Positions 36,601-44,128 of a stretch of 64,000 bases of DNA are shown piece after piece. The notes beneath the pieces were generated by a model that saw only the letters and a program-made list of their open reading frames with translations, was not told the DNA's origin and did no database searches. Each line of letters starts with the position of its first letter. Within the stretch, counting starts at the first letter, position 1. This DNA comes from Kitasatospora aureofaciens. Its GTDB lineage: Bacteria; Actinomycetota; Actinomycetes; Streptomycetales; Streptomycetaceae. The translations under genes were made by a program, and so were the position numbers. The stretch is from assembly GCA_000720845.1 (NCBI GenBank), contig JODU01000028.1:100964-164963 (forward strand), in the 5' to 3' direction.

Positions 36601-36717
36601 GTCATCGGCTTCCGGCCGCTGCGGGGCTCCCGGGTCCGCCTCACGCTGACCAGCCGTCACCCCGGCGAGGCGCGGGGAGCGATCCGCGTCAGCCGTCTGG
36701 AGGCACCCGCCGCCTGA
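33631..36717 (+). CDS. Secreted GH2 beta-galactosidase-type glycoside hydrolase
   Basis: A 1028-residue exported enzyme with a Tat signal (TRRSVLIASAATPAAGMALA). The GH2 sugar-binding, immunoglobulin-like and TIM-barrel domains span about residues 40-600. The acid/base Glu is in WSIGNEVPD (about 435-443) and the nucleophile is probably the Glu in LFESESS (about 518-524). A DUF4982-like and an Ig-like domain follow. The last ~150 residues form an F5/8-type galactose-binding module (AAVLDGDPATGWSNGF). It probably removes beta-linked galactose or related sugars from plant polysaccharides. GAGGGAG precedes the ATG. Confidence 0.92.
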   Translation: MTVTRRSVLIASAATPAAGMALAAPSAWAADATGGAAGRSTVALRDGWRFRLVDLDGAAEDTTDAADPAHDDSAWREVAVPHDWSIEQTPTTEHGTTSGTGFLPGGLGWYRLAFTLSPALAGKRISVEFDGVYMDSVVHCNGRKAGHHPYGYTGFALDLTDLVHTDGRTENVLAVRVRNQLPSSRWYSGSGIYREARLVVTEPVHVPRWGTYVTTPRVGEDSAVVRVETSVVNASGTAREVEVRSVVKDADGRTVARTASTVDVTDAASETHELTVARPRLWDFASPHRYTLHTELRVGGRTVDTYRTPFGIRTFRVDPDEGFHLNGRYAKIKGVDLHHDLGALGAAVSVDAIRRQMTIMKSMGVNAFRTSHNPPSPEMIEVCEEMGIIMLVEAFDCWRTGKNRYDYGRFFDEWCEKDATEMVLAARNSPAVVMWSIGNEVPDSTATAGLAMADRIIDAIRAADDTRPLVIGSDKYRRLPAKGSAADLMLAKLDGLGLNYNTAKSVDDLHAAYPHLFLFESESSSETSTRGTYQEPEHLNTGENHTPGGRATSSYDNNLASWTMSGEYGHKKDRDRRWFAGQFLWSGIDYIGEPTPYDVFPVKASFFGAVDTAGFPKDMYHLFRSQWTDEPMVHLLPTTWNHREGDTVEVWAYTNVDTVELYLNGNSLGTRRFDTKKTVDGRTYLETTEATGDDKTFTDGPHPGSYTSPNGSAGKLHLTWRVPFEAGELKAVARRGGRAVATDVLRTAGAPHALRLTPDRESVDADGRSLVFVTAEVVDRHGVVVPGAEHLISFDVAGGSLAGLDNGRQESAERYQASTRTAFHGKALAIVRSATRPGAVRVTARADGLRTGTATVRARRAADRATTPAPEFRPEHPAPVDHPHADASYSGRPDTLPAAVLDGDPATGWSNGFHKAATALLPAFDGARAEDWISVDHGRTRAYDRVEVSFTVDDGHSLPATVEVDVWDGRAWRAAKEVRTDWATASDTPTVIGFRPLRGSRVRLTLTSRHPGEARGAIRVSRLEAPAA

Positions 36718-36728
36718 GCCGCCGTAGC

Positions 36729-36775
36729 ACGGTCCGGACGGGAGCCGGTGGGGAAACCGGTCCCGTCCGGACCGT
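36729..36775 (+). terminator. Strong hairpin terminator after GH2 gene
   Basis: ACGGTCCGGACGGG (36729-36742) and CCCGTCCGGACCGT (36762-36775) are perfect 14-bp inverted arms, with a further CCGGT/ACCGG stem in the loop. It begins 12 nt after the stop codon. Confidence 0.8.
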
Positions 36776-36820
36776 TGACGGCGTGTCATGTCTGCCACAA
36801 GCATGGCCTGCGACCGTATT

Positions 36821-36834
36821 TGGGAGCGCTCCCA
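36821..36834. promoter_or_regulatory. CebR operator
   Basis: TGGGAGCGCTCCCA is the exact 14-bp palindrome bound by the cellobiose-responsive repressor CebR in Streptomyces. It lies 37 bp before the GH9 endoglucanase start, so cello-oligosaccharides should derepress that gene. Confidence 0.9.
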
Positions 36835-36870
36835 TTCCGGCGAGCGCCACCTCCCCCGAGGAGCCCGGAC

Positions 36871-39114
36871 GTGAAAAGACGCAGAACCGCGCTCGTCTCC
36901 CTGACGGCACTGCTGGCGGCGGCTGTCACCGCGCTGCCCGCCGCCCCGGCCGGCGCCGAGGAGACCGAGCAGGTCAGGAACGGCACCTTCGACAACGGCA
37001 CCGACTCCTGGTGGACGAGCAGCAACGTCACCGCGGCCGTGACCGACGGCCGGCTGTGCGCCGACGCCCCCGGCGGCACCGCCAACCGCTGGGACGCCGC
37101 CGTCGGGCAGAACGACATCACCCTGGTCGCCGGGGAGTCGTACAAGTTCTCCTTCACCGCCACCGGTACGCCCGCCGACCACGTGGTCCGGGCGATCGTC
37201 GGCCTGTCGGTGTCCCCGTACGACACCTACTACGAGATCAGCCCGCAGCTGAGCGTCTCGGGCAACTCCTACTCGTACACCTTCACCTCGCCCGTCGACA
37301 CCACCCAGGGCCAGGTCGGCTTCCAGCTCGGCGGCACGCCCGACGCCTGGCGGTTCTGCGTGGACGACGTGTCCCTGCTGGGCGGCGTGGCGCCGGAGCC
37401 GTACGTGCCGGACACCGGGCCGCGGGTGCGGGTCAACCAGGTCGGCTACCTGCCGTCGGGGCCGAAGAACGCCACGCTCGTCACCGACGCGACCACCCGC
37501 CTGCCCTGGCAGCTGAAGAACGACGCCGGACGGGTCGTCGACCACGGCTGGAGCGCGCCCCGGGGTGTCGACGCCTCCTCCGGGCAGAACGTGCACTCGA
37601 TCGACTTCGGCCGCTACAAGAAGCGCGGCGAGGGCTACACCCTGGTCGCCGACGGCGAGACCAGCCGCCCCTTCGACATCGGCACCGCCGCCTACGAGCG
37701 GCTGCGCCTGGACTCCGCGAAGTACTACTACACGCAGCGCAGCGGCACCGCGATCAGCGACGAACTCCGCCCCGGCTACGGACGCCCCGCCGGACACGTG
37801 GGCACCGCGCCCAACCAGGGTGACACCGAGGTGCCCTGCCAACCCGGCGTGTGCGACTACACCCTCGACGTCTCCGGCGGCTGGTACGACGCCGGCGACC
37901 ACGGCAAGTACGTCGTCAACGGCGGCATCTCCACCTGGGAGCTGCTCAGCACCTACGAGCGCTCGCTGCACGCCCGCACCGGGCAGCCCGCGAAACTCGG
38001 CGACGGCTCGCTCGACATCCCCGAGAGCGGCAACAAGGTGCCGGACATCCTCGACGAGGCCCGCTGGGAGCTGGAGTTCCTGCTGAAGATGCAGGTGCCG
38101 CAGGGACAGCCGCTGGCCGGGACGGCCCACCACAAGATCCACGACGAGCAGTGGACCGGGCTGCCGCTGCTGCCGAGCGACGACCCGCAGAAGCGCGAGC
38201 TGCACCCGCCGACCACCGCGGCGACCCTGAACCTGGCGGCGACGGCCGCGCAGGCCGCCCGCCTCTACCGGCCCTACGACCGGCAGTTCGCCGCGAAGGC
38301 GCTCGACGCCGCCCGCACCGCCTGGGCCGCGGCGCTCGCCCACCCGGACCTGCTCGCCGACGAGAACGACGGTATCGGCGGCGGCGCCTACCCGGACGGC
38401 GAGGTCGCCGACGAGTTCTACTGGGCCGCGGCCGAGCTGTACCTGACGACGGGCGAGCGGGACTTCGAGGAGTACGTGCTGGACTCCCCGGTGCACACCG
38501 CCGACATCTTCGGCCCGATCGGCTTCGACTGGGCGCGCACCGCGGCCGCCGCCCGCCTGGACCTGGCGACGGTCCCCAGCCGGCTGCCCGGCCGGGACCG
38601 GGTCCGCCGCTCCGTCGTCCGGGGCGCCGACGGCTACCTCGCCACGCTGAAGGCGCACCCGTACGGCATGCCCTACGCACCCGAGGGCAACGTGTACGAC
38701 TGGGGCTCCAGCCACCAGATCCTGAACAACGCGGTCGTCCTCGCCGGCGCCTACGACATCACCGGCGGCTCCAAGTACCGTGACGGGGCCGTGCAGAGCA
38801 TGGACTACATCCTGGGCCGCAACGCGCTGAACATGTCGTACGTCACCGGATACGGCGAGGTCAACGCGCACAACCAGCACAGCCGCTGGTACGCCCACCA
38901 GCTCGACCCCGCCCTGCCCGCGCCGCCCGACGGCACCCTGTCCGGCGGTCCGAACTCGAGCATCCAGGACCCCTACGCACAGAGCAAACTCCAGGGCTGT
39001 GTCGGCCAGTTCTGCTTCATCGACGACATCCAGTCCTGGTCGACCAACGAGCACACCATCAACTGGAACGCCGCGCTGGCCCGGATCGCCTCCTTCGTGG
39101 CGGACCAGGGCTGA
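36871..39114 (+). CDS. Secreted GH9 endoglucanase with CBM4/9 and Ig-like domains
   Basis: A 747-residue cellulase. A Sec signal peptide (residues 1-30, cleavage near AGA-EE) is followed by a CBM4/9-type carbohydrate-binding module at about 32-170 (VRNGTFDNGTDSWW). A CelD_N Ig-like domain lies at about 185-275 (VRVNQVGYLPSGPKNA). The GH9 (alpha/alpha)6 barrel runs to the C-terminus, with catalytic Asp in YDAGDHGKYV and acid Glu in STNEHTINWN. It cleaves internal beta-1,4-glucan bonds. GAGGAG 7 nt upstream sets GTG 36871. The perfect CebR box makes it part of the cellulose-use regulon. Confidence 0.94.
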   Translation: MKRRRTALVSLTALLAAAVTALPAAPAGAEETEQVRNGTFDNGTDSWWTSSNVTAAVTDGRLCADAPGGTANRWDAAVGQNDITLVAGESYKFSFTATGTPADHVVRAIVGLSVSPYDTYYEISPQLSVSGNSYSYTFTSPVDTTQGQVGFQLGGTPDAWRFCVDDVSLLGGVAPEPYVPDTGPRVRVNQVGYLPSGPKNATLVTDATTRLPWQLKNDAGRVVDHGWSAPRGVDASSGQNVHSIDFGRYKKRGEGYTLVADGETSRPFDIGTAAYERLRLDSAKYYYTQRSGTAISDELRPGYGRPAGHVGTAPNQGDTEVPCQPGVCDYTLDVSGGWYDAGDHGKYVVNGGISTWELLSTYERSLHARTGQPAKLGDGSLDIPESGNKVPDILDEARWELEFLLKMQVPQGQPLAGTAHHKIHDEQWTGLPLLPSDDPQKRELHPPTTAATLNLAATAAQAARLYRPYDRQFAAKALDAARTAWAAALAHPDLLADENDGIGGGAYPDGEVADEFYWAAAELYLTTGERDFEEYVLDSPVHTADIFGPIGFDWARTAAAARLDLATVPSRLPGRDRVRRSVVRGADGYLATLKAHPYGMPYAPEGNVYDWGSSHQILNNAVVLAGAYDITGGSKYRDGAVQSMDYILGRNALNMSYVTGYGEVNAHNQHSRWYAHQLDPALPAPPDGTLSGGPNSSIQDPYAQSKLQGCVGQFCFIDDIQSWSTNEHTINWNAALARIASFVADQG

Positions 39115-39450
39115 CCGGCTGACCCCGCCCCCGTCGAGGGCCGCGCCGCTTCCGCGGGAGAAAACGGAATGCCGGTGCGGCCCTCTCGGCATGCCGGAGT
39201 TTCTGACCTTCTTTCAAAGGCCGCCGATGTTGCCCGGTCGCCTTGTTGACCATGAGTGGTTTGTGCGAGAGTGAAGCACCCGTGCGGGGGGTAAAGGCCG
39301 GGTCTCGCACGCGCTTTGACGGGCCGGGTCCGATTTCGCCATGGCGAATTCACACCTCCCGCGCTCCGCCCAAGAGGTACACACCAATCCGTGGGTCCTT
39401 TTCGGCGATCGGAACTTCTGAGTCGCCTGCGCGTGGGAAGGAACATCTCA
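39115..39450. other. Intergenic region between GH9 and sigma/ricin genes
   Basis: It contains the GH9 terminator (39136-39185) and, further on, AT-richer sequence likely to hold the promoter of the next gene (TTGTTGACCATG near 39243). No further gene is supported. Confidence 0.45.
39136..39185 (+). terminator. Hairpin after GH9 gene
   Basis: GAGGGCCGC (39136-39144) and GCGGCCCTC (39177-39185) are perfect 9-bp arms around a 32-nt loop that can fold further. It begins about 20 nt after the GH9 stop codon. Confidence 0.6.
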
Positions 39451-41058
39451 GTGCCCACCCCCCACCCCCCTCGGCCCGCCTACCCGCCCTCCGGCGGGGA
39501 CCCCGGGGAGTCCGACGAGTTGCTGGCCGCGCGGCTCCGGGACGGCCCGGAGACCGAGACCGCCCGGATCGCCGCGCTGCTGATGGCCCGCCACTGGCAG
39601 CCCGCGCACGACTACGCGACCATCTGCCTCGCCACCTCGGCCCAGGTCACCGCCATGGTCACCGCCGCCGCCTGGCACCGGGTGCTGGCCCGGCTCGCCG
39701 AGGGCGAACCGGCCACCGCGCTGCGCCCGCGGCTGCTGGTGGCCGTGCGCGACACGGTCCGCCAGTGGTCCGCCGACGACGCGATATCCGGTGCCCTGCC
39801 GCAGTTGCTCAAACCCGCCGGCGGACGGGGTATGAGGGCGGCGAAGTCCTTGACCCCGGAAAACCGCACGCTGGCCGCCCGGGCATTCGCGTCTCTTCCC
39901 GGACCGGCCCGTTGTTTGCTGTGGCACACGGAGGTCGAAGGCGAGTCGATAAGTGTCCCGGCCGGCCTGCTGGGCATGGACACCGACACCGCGTCGGCCA
40001 CTCTCGAACAAGCGCGTGAGAAATTCCGCGAGGGTTGTCTGCACGCCCACCGGCAGCTGGCGCCGAGCCAGGACTGCCGCTTCCACAGCCGGCTGCTCGA
40101 CGTCCCGATCCGCCGGGGCGGCGCCCTGCTGCCGGATGTCCGCAAACATCTCGCGGACTGCCGTCACTGCCGGCACGCCGCCGACCAACTCGGCCACTTC
40201 GAGCGCGAGCTGGGCACGCTGATCGCCGAGGCGGTGCTCGGCTGGGGCGCCCGGCGCTATCTCGACTCCCGTCCGACGCGGGCGACGCTGGGCGCCCTGG
40301 CCAAGGGCGCCGCCCGGCACCGCGGCGCACGCCCCGGGCTGCTGGCCCGGATTCCGGTGCCCGTGCGCAGGGGGCAGGGCAGGCCGCGTTCCGGACGGTC
40401 GTTGCTCAGACAGTTCGGCGCCGCCTCCGCCGGGGTGCTGGCCGTCGTGCTCGTGGTGAGCGTGTGGTCGTACGACGGCGGCAGTGCCGATCCGGCCGCC
40501 TCCACCAGCGCCGTGGACGGTGACGGCGAGACGTCCGCCACGAGCCGCCCGAAACCGCCCGACGCGGCCGGGATGCCCACGGCGGCGGACCGCGCCCGGC
40601 TGCGCAACGTCGGTGCCGGCCTCTGCCTCGACGTCCGGGGCGAGCCGAAGGCCGGGGCGGGTGCCCGGCTGGCCGAGTGCTCCGAGGCGTGGACCCAGCA
40701 GTGGACCCACGAGGACGACGGGCTGCTGCGCAGCGTCGCCGACCCGGGGCTGTGCCTGGACTCGCGGGCGGACGCCGGTGTCGTCATCCTCGGTACCTGC
40801 GCCGACGAGGGCACCGAGCGCGGCGACGACGTGCGCTACGACCTCACCGGCCGGGGCGAGTTGGTGCCGCGCGGGCAGAAGCTGCTCGCGCTCGCCGCCA
40901 CCACCGGTGCCCCGGACGCCGACATCGTCGTCAAGGTGCACGACGGCTCCGAGGCCCAGCGCTGGCGCACCGACCCGGTGCCGACGGCGGAGGGCTCCCT
41001 GTCGATCGCCCGCACCGACGCACCGGGCGCGCGGGCCGTGGAACTCTCCGGCGGCTGA
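39451..41058 (+). CDS. Sigma-like region, zf-HC2, TM helix and ricin lectin in one protein
   Basis: A 535-residue membrane protein. Residues about 20-195 look like an ECF sigma-factor-type helical region (LLAARLRDGPETETARIAAL, ATSAQVTAMVTAAAWHRVLA, then a region 4-like FASLPGPARCLLWHTEVEG). Around residue 230 is an anti-sigma zinc finger (HLADCRHCRHAADQL). One membrane helix lies at about residues 323-342 (FGAASAGVLAVVLVVSVWSY). The extracellular C-terminal part is a ricin-type beta-trefoil (LCLDVRGEPKAGAGARLAEC, WTQQWTH, GLCLDSRADAGVVIL). The layout suggests a carbohydrate-sensing membrane regulator. GGAAGGAA 7 nt upstream supports the GTG. Sigma-like homology is inferred from pattern only. 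Confidence 0.82.
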   Translation: MPTPHPPRPAYPPSGGDPGESDELLAARLRDGPETETARIAALLMARHWQPAHDYATICLATSAQVTAMVTAAAWHRVLARLAEGEPATALRPRLLVAVRDTVRQWSADDAISGALPQLLKPAGGRGMRAAKSLTPENRTLAARAFASLPGPARCLLWHTEVEGESISVPAGLLGMDTDTASATLEQAREKFREGCLHAHRQLAPSQDCRFHSRLLDVPIRRGGALLPDVRKHLADCRHCRHAADQLGHFERELGTLIAEAVLGWGARRYLDSRPTRATLGALAKGAARHRGARPGLLARIPVPVRRGQGRPRSGRSLLRQFGAASAGVLAVVLVVSVWSYDGGSADPAASTSAVDGDGETSATSRPKPPDAAGMPTAADRARLRNVGAGLCLDVRGEPKAGAGARLAECSEAWTQQWTHEDDGLLRSVADPGLCLDSRADAGVVILGTCADEGTERGDDVRYDLTGRGELVPRGQKLLALAATTGAPDADIVVKVHDGSEAQRWRTDPVPTAEGSLSIARTDAPGARAVELSGG

Positions 41059-41075
41059 GGGGCCCCGCACCTTCC

Positions 41076-41100
41076 GAGGGGACGGTGCCGCCGTCCCCTC
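41076..41100. terminator. Hairpin between convergent genes
   Basis: GAGGGGACGG (41076-41085) and CCGTCCCCTC (41091-41100) are perfect 10-bp arms with a 5-nt loop. It lies 18 bp after the sigma/ricin gene and touches the stop codon of the convergent oxidase gene. Confidence 0.65.
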
Positions 41101-42268
41101 ACACCGGGTCCTCGACCAGGTCGGCGGGGCCCGGTGTTGCCGGTGAGGCGTGTCCGGACAGGGCCAGGGTGAGGTCCAGTTCGGCGAGCAGGCAGCGGAT
41201 CACGTGCTCGACGCCGGCCTGGCCGTCCAGGCCCAGTCCGTAGACGTAGGGGCGGCCCAGGAGAACCGCACGGGCGCCGAGCGCGAGCGCCTTGAAGACG
41301 TCGTCGCCGGTGCGCACGCCGCTGTCGAACAGCACGGTCAGCCGGTCGCCGACCGCGTCCACCACGCGCGGCAGGGCGTCGGCCGCCGCGACGGAACCGG
41401 CCACCTGACGGCCGCCGTGGTTGGAGACGACCACGCCGTCCATCCCGGCGTCGGCGGCGAGCCGGGCGTCGTCCGGGTGCAGGACGCCCTTCAGCACGAT
41501 CGGACCGTCCCAGTTCTCCCGCAGGAACACCAGGTCGGGCCAGGACTTGGCGGGATCGGAGAACATGCCGACGAAATGCATCACCGCCGCGTTCGGATCC
41601 TCGTGCACCGGCTTGGCCAGACCCGCCCGGAAGGCGGGGTCCGAGAAGTAGTTGGCGGTGCCCACCCCGTGCAGGAACGGCAGGTACGCCTGGTCGAGGT
41701 CGCGCGGACGCCAGGACAGCAGCGGCGTGTCCAGCGTGACGAACAGCGCCGTGTACCCGGCCGCCCGGGCGCGGCCCAGGAAGCTGCGCGCCACCTCGCG
41801 GTCCTTCGGCCAGTAGAGCTGGAACCAGCGCTCGGCGTCGCCCATCGCCTCCGCGACCTGCTCCATGGGCGTGCTGGATGCGGAGGACAGGATGTACGGC
41901 ACGCCCTGCGCGGCCGCGGCCCGGGCGGCGGCGGGCTCCGCGTCCGGATGCATGATCGACAGGACGCCGACCGGCGCCAGCGCCAGCGGTGCGGGCAGGT
42001 CGCGCCCGAGCACTTCGACGCGCAGGTCGCGTTCGTGCACGTCACGCAGCATGCGCGGGACGATCCGGCGCCTGGCCAGCGCCGCCCGGTTGGCGCGGGC
42101 CGTGCTGCCGTCGCCCGCGCTGCCCGCGACATACCCGAAGGGGCCGGGGCCGAGGCGCCGTTCGGTGAGTTCCTCCAGCCGGGTCAGGTCGGTGGGCAGC
42201 CGAGGCACCGCGCCCGTCATGCCGTTCAGATAGATCTCGTACTGGAAGTCCGCCCAGTGCTTCGGCAT
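41099..42268 (-). CDS. FMN-dependent alpha-hydroxy-acid oxidase (lactate oxidase type)
   Basis: A 389-residue (alpha/beta)8 flavoenzyme. FMN and substrate motifs include APVGVLSIMHPDAEPAAARA, LSSASSTPMEQV and the catalytic SNHGGRQVAG with its His base. The phosphate-binding end is LFDSGVRTGDDVFKALALGA. Such enzymes oxidise L-lactate, glycolate or mandelate; the length and motifs are closest to lactate 2-monooxygenase/lactate oxidase. A perfect palindrome lies 42 bp upstream of the start. Confidence 0.9.
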   Translation of the reverse strand: MPKHWADFQYEIYLNGMTGAVPRLPTDLTRLEELTERRLGPGPFGYVAGSAGDGSTARANRAALARRRIVPRMLRDVHERDLRVEVLGRDLPAPLALAPVGVLSIMHPDAEPAAARAAAAQGVPYILSSASSTPMEQVAEAMGDAERWFQLYWPKDREVARSFLGRARAAGYTALFVTLDTPLLSWRPRDLDQAYLPFLHGVGTANYFSDPAFRAGLAKPVHEDPNAAVMHFVGMFSDPAKSWPDLVFLRENWDGPIVLKGVLHPDDARLAADAGMDGVVVSNHGGRQVAGSVAAADALPRVVDAVGDRLTVLFDSGVRTGDDVFKALALGARAVLLGRPYVYGLGLDGQAGVEHVIRCLLAELDLTLALSGHASPATPGPADLVEDPV

Positions 42269-42626
42269 CCCACGTCCGCCTCTCGTCGTCGAGCTCGCGC
42301 TGCGGGCACCATACCCGCGGGTATGCCGGGGGTGGCCGACAGGGTCGGCGGGCCTGTTTCAGGGGTGTTTCAGGCCTATTGGCGAAGGCGCGGATCACGC
42401 CATCAGGCCAGTTCCGGTCGCAATAATCGATCAAGAAACGCCCAGTTCCGGACTTGGAACGTTCTAATTTCGTGACTTCACGCCACTGATTCAATACGCA
42501 AGGTTACCGAAACCCGTGGGGTCGAGATGAGTTTCGGTGGCGGACTCGGCAGACTCGCGCTCGCCGTTCCGACACCGACCGGGCCGGGCCGGCACCACCC
42601 TCGAAACGAGCGGAAGGATGCACACA
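42269..42626. other. Divergent regulatory region between oxidase and sti genes
   Basis: No gene is supported. It contains the palindrome at 42310-42325, a close direct repeat TGTTTCAGG (near 42356 and 42366), and GTTCC/GGAAC inverted arms at 42445-42449 and 42456-42460. An AT-rich tract before the sti gene is its likely promoter. Confidence 0.5.
42310..42325. promoter_or_regulatory. 16-bp perfect palindrome upstream of the hydroxy-acid oxidase
   Basis: CATACCCGCGGGTATG is fully self-complementary and lies 42-57 bp before the oxidase start, a normal place for an operator. No regulator gene is adjacent. Confidence 0.5.
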
Positions 42627-43061
42627 ATGCGGAACACCGCGCGCTGGGCAGCGACTCTGGGCCTGACGGCCACCGCCGTCTGCGGGCCCCTCGCCGGGGC
42701 CTCCCTCGCCTCCCCGGCCACCGCCCCCGCGTCGCTCTACGCCCCCTCGGCCCTCGTGCTGACCGTGGGGCACGGAGAGAGCGCTACCACCGCCGCACCC
42801 CTGCGCGCGGTCACCCTGACCTGCGCCCCGACGGCCTCCGGCACCCACCCCGCGGCCGGTGCGGCCTGCGCCGAACTGCGCGCGGCGCACGGGGACCCGA
42901 GCGCGCTGGCCGCCGAGGACACGGTGATGTGCACGCGGGAGTACGCCCCCGTGGTCGTCACCGTCGACGGGGTCTGGCAGGGCCGGCGCCTCTCCTACGA
43001 ACGCACCTTCGCCAACGAGTGCGTGAAGAACGCGGGAAGCGCGAGCGTCTTCACGTTCTGA
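42627..43061 (+). CDS. sti1: Secreted subtilisin/trypsin inhibitor (SSI family)
   Basis: A 144-residue precursor of a Streptomyces subtilisin-inhibitor-type protein. A signal peptide covers about residues 1-35, and the mature protein starts near SLYAPSALVLTVG. Two expected disulfides are Cys66-Cys81 and Cys102 with the Cys in FANECVKN. The reactive-site loop is MCTREYAP. P1 is Arg104, two residues after Cys102 as in SSI, so trypsin-like and subtilisin-like proteases should both be inhibited. ATG 42627 is preferred over 42618 because GGAAGG ends about 10 nt before it. Confidence 0.95.
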   Translation: MRNTARWAATLGLTATAVCGPLAGASLASPATAPASLYAPSALVLTVGHGESATTAAPLRAVTLTCAPTASGTHPAAGAACAELRAAHGDPSALAAEDTVMCTREYAPVVVTVDGVWQGRRLSYERTFANECVKNAGSASVFTF

Positions 43062-43093
43062 GGACCGGGTCCGCCGGGACCGTGCGGCGTGAC

Positions 43094-43126
43094 CGGCGGC
43101 TCGCTACTGGGGAGTGCGAGCCGCCG
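43094..43126. terminator. Terminator hairpin after sti
   Basis: CGGCGGCTCGC (43094-43104) and GCGAGCCGCCG (43116-43126) are perfect 11-bp arms with an 11-nt loop, 32 nt after the sti stop codon. Confidence 0.8.
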
Positions 43127-43154
43127 CCGTACGGGTCCCGCGGGCCCGCACCGG

Positions 43155-43187
43155 GGGCGGCGGACGGAGTGGGGCCGTCCGCCGCCC
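43155..43187. terminator. Second terminator hairpin, facing the CDGSH operon
   Basis: GGGCGGCGGACGG (43155-43167) and CCGTCCGCCGCCC (43175-43187) are perfect 13-bp arms with a 7-nt loop. It lies 38 nt beyond the CDGSH stop codon on the minus strand. With the hairpin at 43094 it isolates the two convergent transcripts. Confidence 0.8.
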
Positions 43188-43224
43188 TCCCGGACCGGAG
43201 AGCTGCGGCCCCGGACCCGTCCGG

Positions 43225-43473
43225 TCAGTCCTTCGCGTCCGGCCCGTCGCCGGCGCCGGACGACCGGGCCCGGTGACTGGTGTCGCACCACGGATAGCGC
43301 CGGCTGCGCCGGCACGTGCACAGCGCCACCCGGAAGCGGTCGGAGGACACCGTCGTCCCGTCCTCCAGCTCCACCTCCACCGGCCCTTCCACCAGCAGCG
43401 GCCCCCGGCGCTGGACCTTGATCCGGCGCGGGGCGTCCGGCGGGCGCGGGGTGTCAGACGGGGAGTTCGGCAC
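43225..43473 (-). CDS. CDGSH-type iron-sulfur protein
   Basis: An 82-residue protein with the mitoNEET-like 2Fe-2S motif CTCRRSRRYPWCDTSH, which supplies three Cys and one His ligand. The CDG of the name motif is CDT here. The fold normally carries electrons or transfers Fe-S clusters. The gene overlaps the upstream methyltransferase gene by 20 bp and closes a four-gene run with a haem-oxygenase-like iron enzyme, so it may supply electrons to that enzyme. Confidence 0.9.
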   Translation of the reverse strand: MPNSPSDTPRPPDAPRRIKVQRRGPLLVEGPVEVELEDGTTVSSDRFRVALCTCRRSRRYPWCDTSHRARSSGAGDGPDAKD

Positions 43474-44107
43474 GGACCACCACCAACTCCTCCTCGTAGT
43501 CGGCCACGGACAGCAGCCCGCGCTGCCGCAGCCAGCGCTCCCGGCCGCGCAGCACGGGGCCGAACGCGATCCGCCGCCGCCGGATCACCGCGGCCTTCAG
43601 GCCCGCCTCGCGCAGCAGCCCCTCGGTCCTCGCGGGATCGCTGAGCGCCGACTGCACGAGCAGCAGCACCCCGCCGGGGCGCAGCAGCCGGGGCGCCTCC
43701 AGGCAGATCCGGTCCAGGACCATCCGGCCGTCGTGGCCCGCGTCCCAGGCCCGCGCGGCACCACGCGGCCGTCGGCCGGAGGCGGGCGCCGGCACATACG
43801 GCGGATTGGCCAGCACCAGGTCGAACGACTCACCGCGTACGGGTGTGAAGAGGTTGCCGTGCCGGACGCGGATCCGCAGTCCGGCACGGGCCGCGTTGAG
43901 CCGCGCGGCGCACACCGCGCGCCAGGACACGTCCACCGCGGTCACCCGGCCGCCGCGCCGTGCCGCCGCCAGGGCGAGGGCGCCCGTGCCGGTCCCCACG
44001 TCGAGCACGGCCGCGCCCGGCGGGAGCGACTCGTCGGACAGCGCCCCGGCCAGCAGGGCGGTGTCCTCCTGAGGGGCATAGACGCCCGGTAGCACCATGA
44101 AATTCAC
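43454..44107 (-). CDS. HemK2/PrmC-like SAM-dependent methyltransferase
   Basis: A 217-residue class I methyltransferase. SAM motif I is VLDVGTGTGALALAAA, and the catalytic N-P-P-Y motif is in LVLANPPYVPAP, which marks glutamine-N5 or adenine-N6 methylases. It lacks the N-terminal helical domain of PrmC, so it is closer to the HemK2/Mtq2 type. The target is unknown and need not be a release factor. GTG 44107 or ATG 44098 could be the start. It begins 21 bp after the iron-enzyme gene and overlaps the CDGSH gene. Confidence 0.85.
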   Translation of the reverse strand: MNFMVLPGVYAPQEDTALLAGALSDESLPPGAAVLDVGTGTGALALAAARRGGRVTAVDVSWRAVCAARLNAARAGLRIRVRHGNLFTPVRGESFDLVLANPPYVPAPASGRRPRGAARAWDAGHDGRMVLDRICLEAPRLLRPGGVLLLVQSALSDPARTEGLLREAGLKAAVIRRRRIAFGPVLRGRERWLRQRGLLSVADYEEELVVVRAELPV

Positions 44108-44128
44108 GGACCCCAGGTACCCCGGCCG

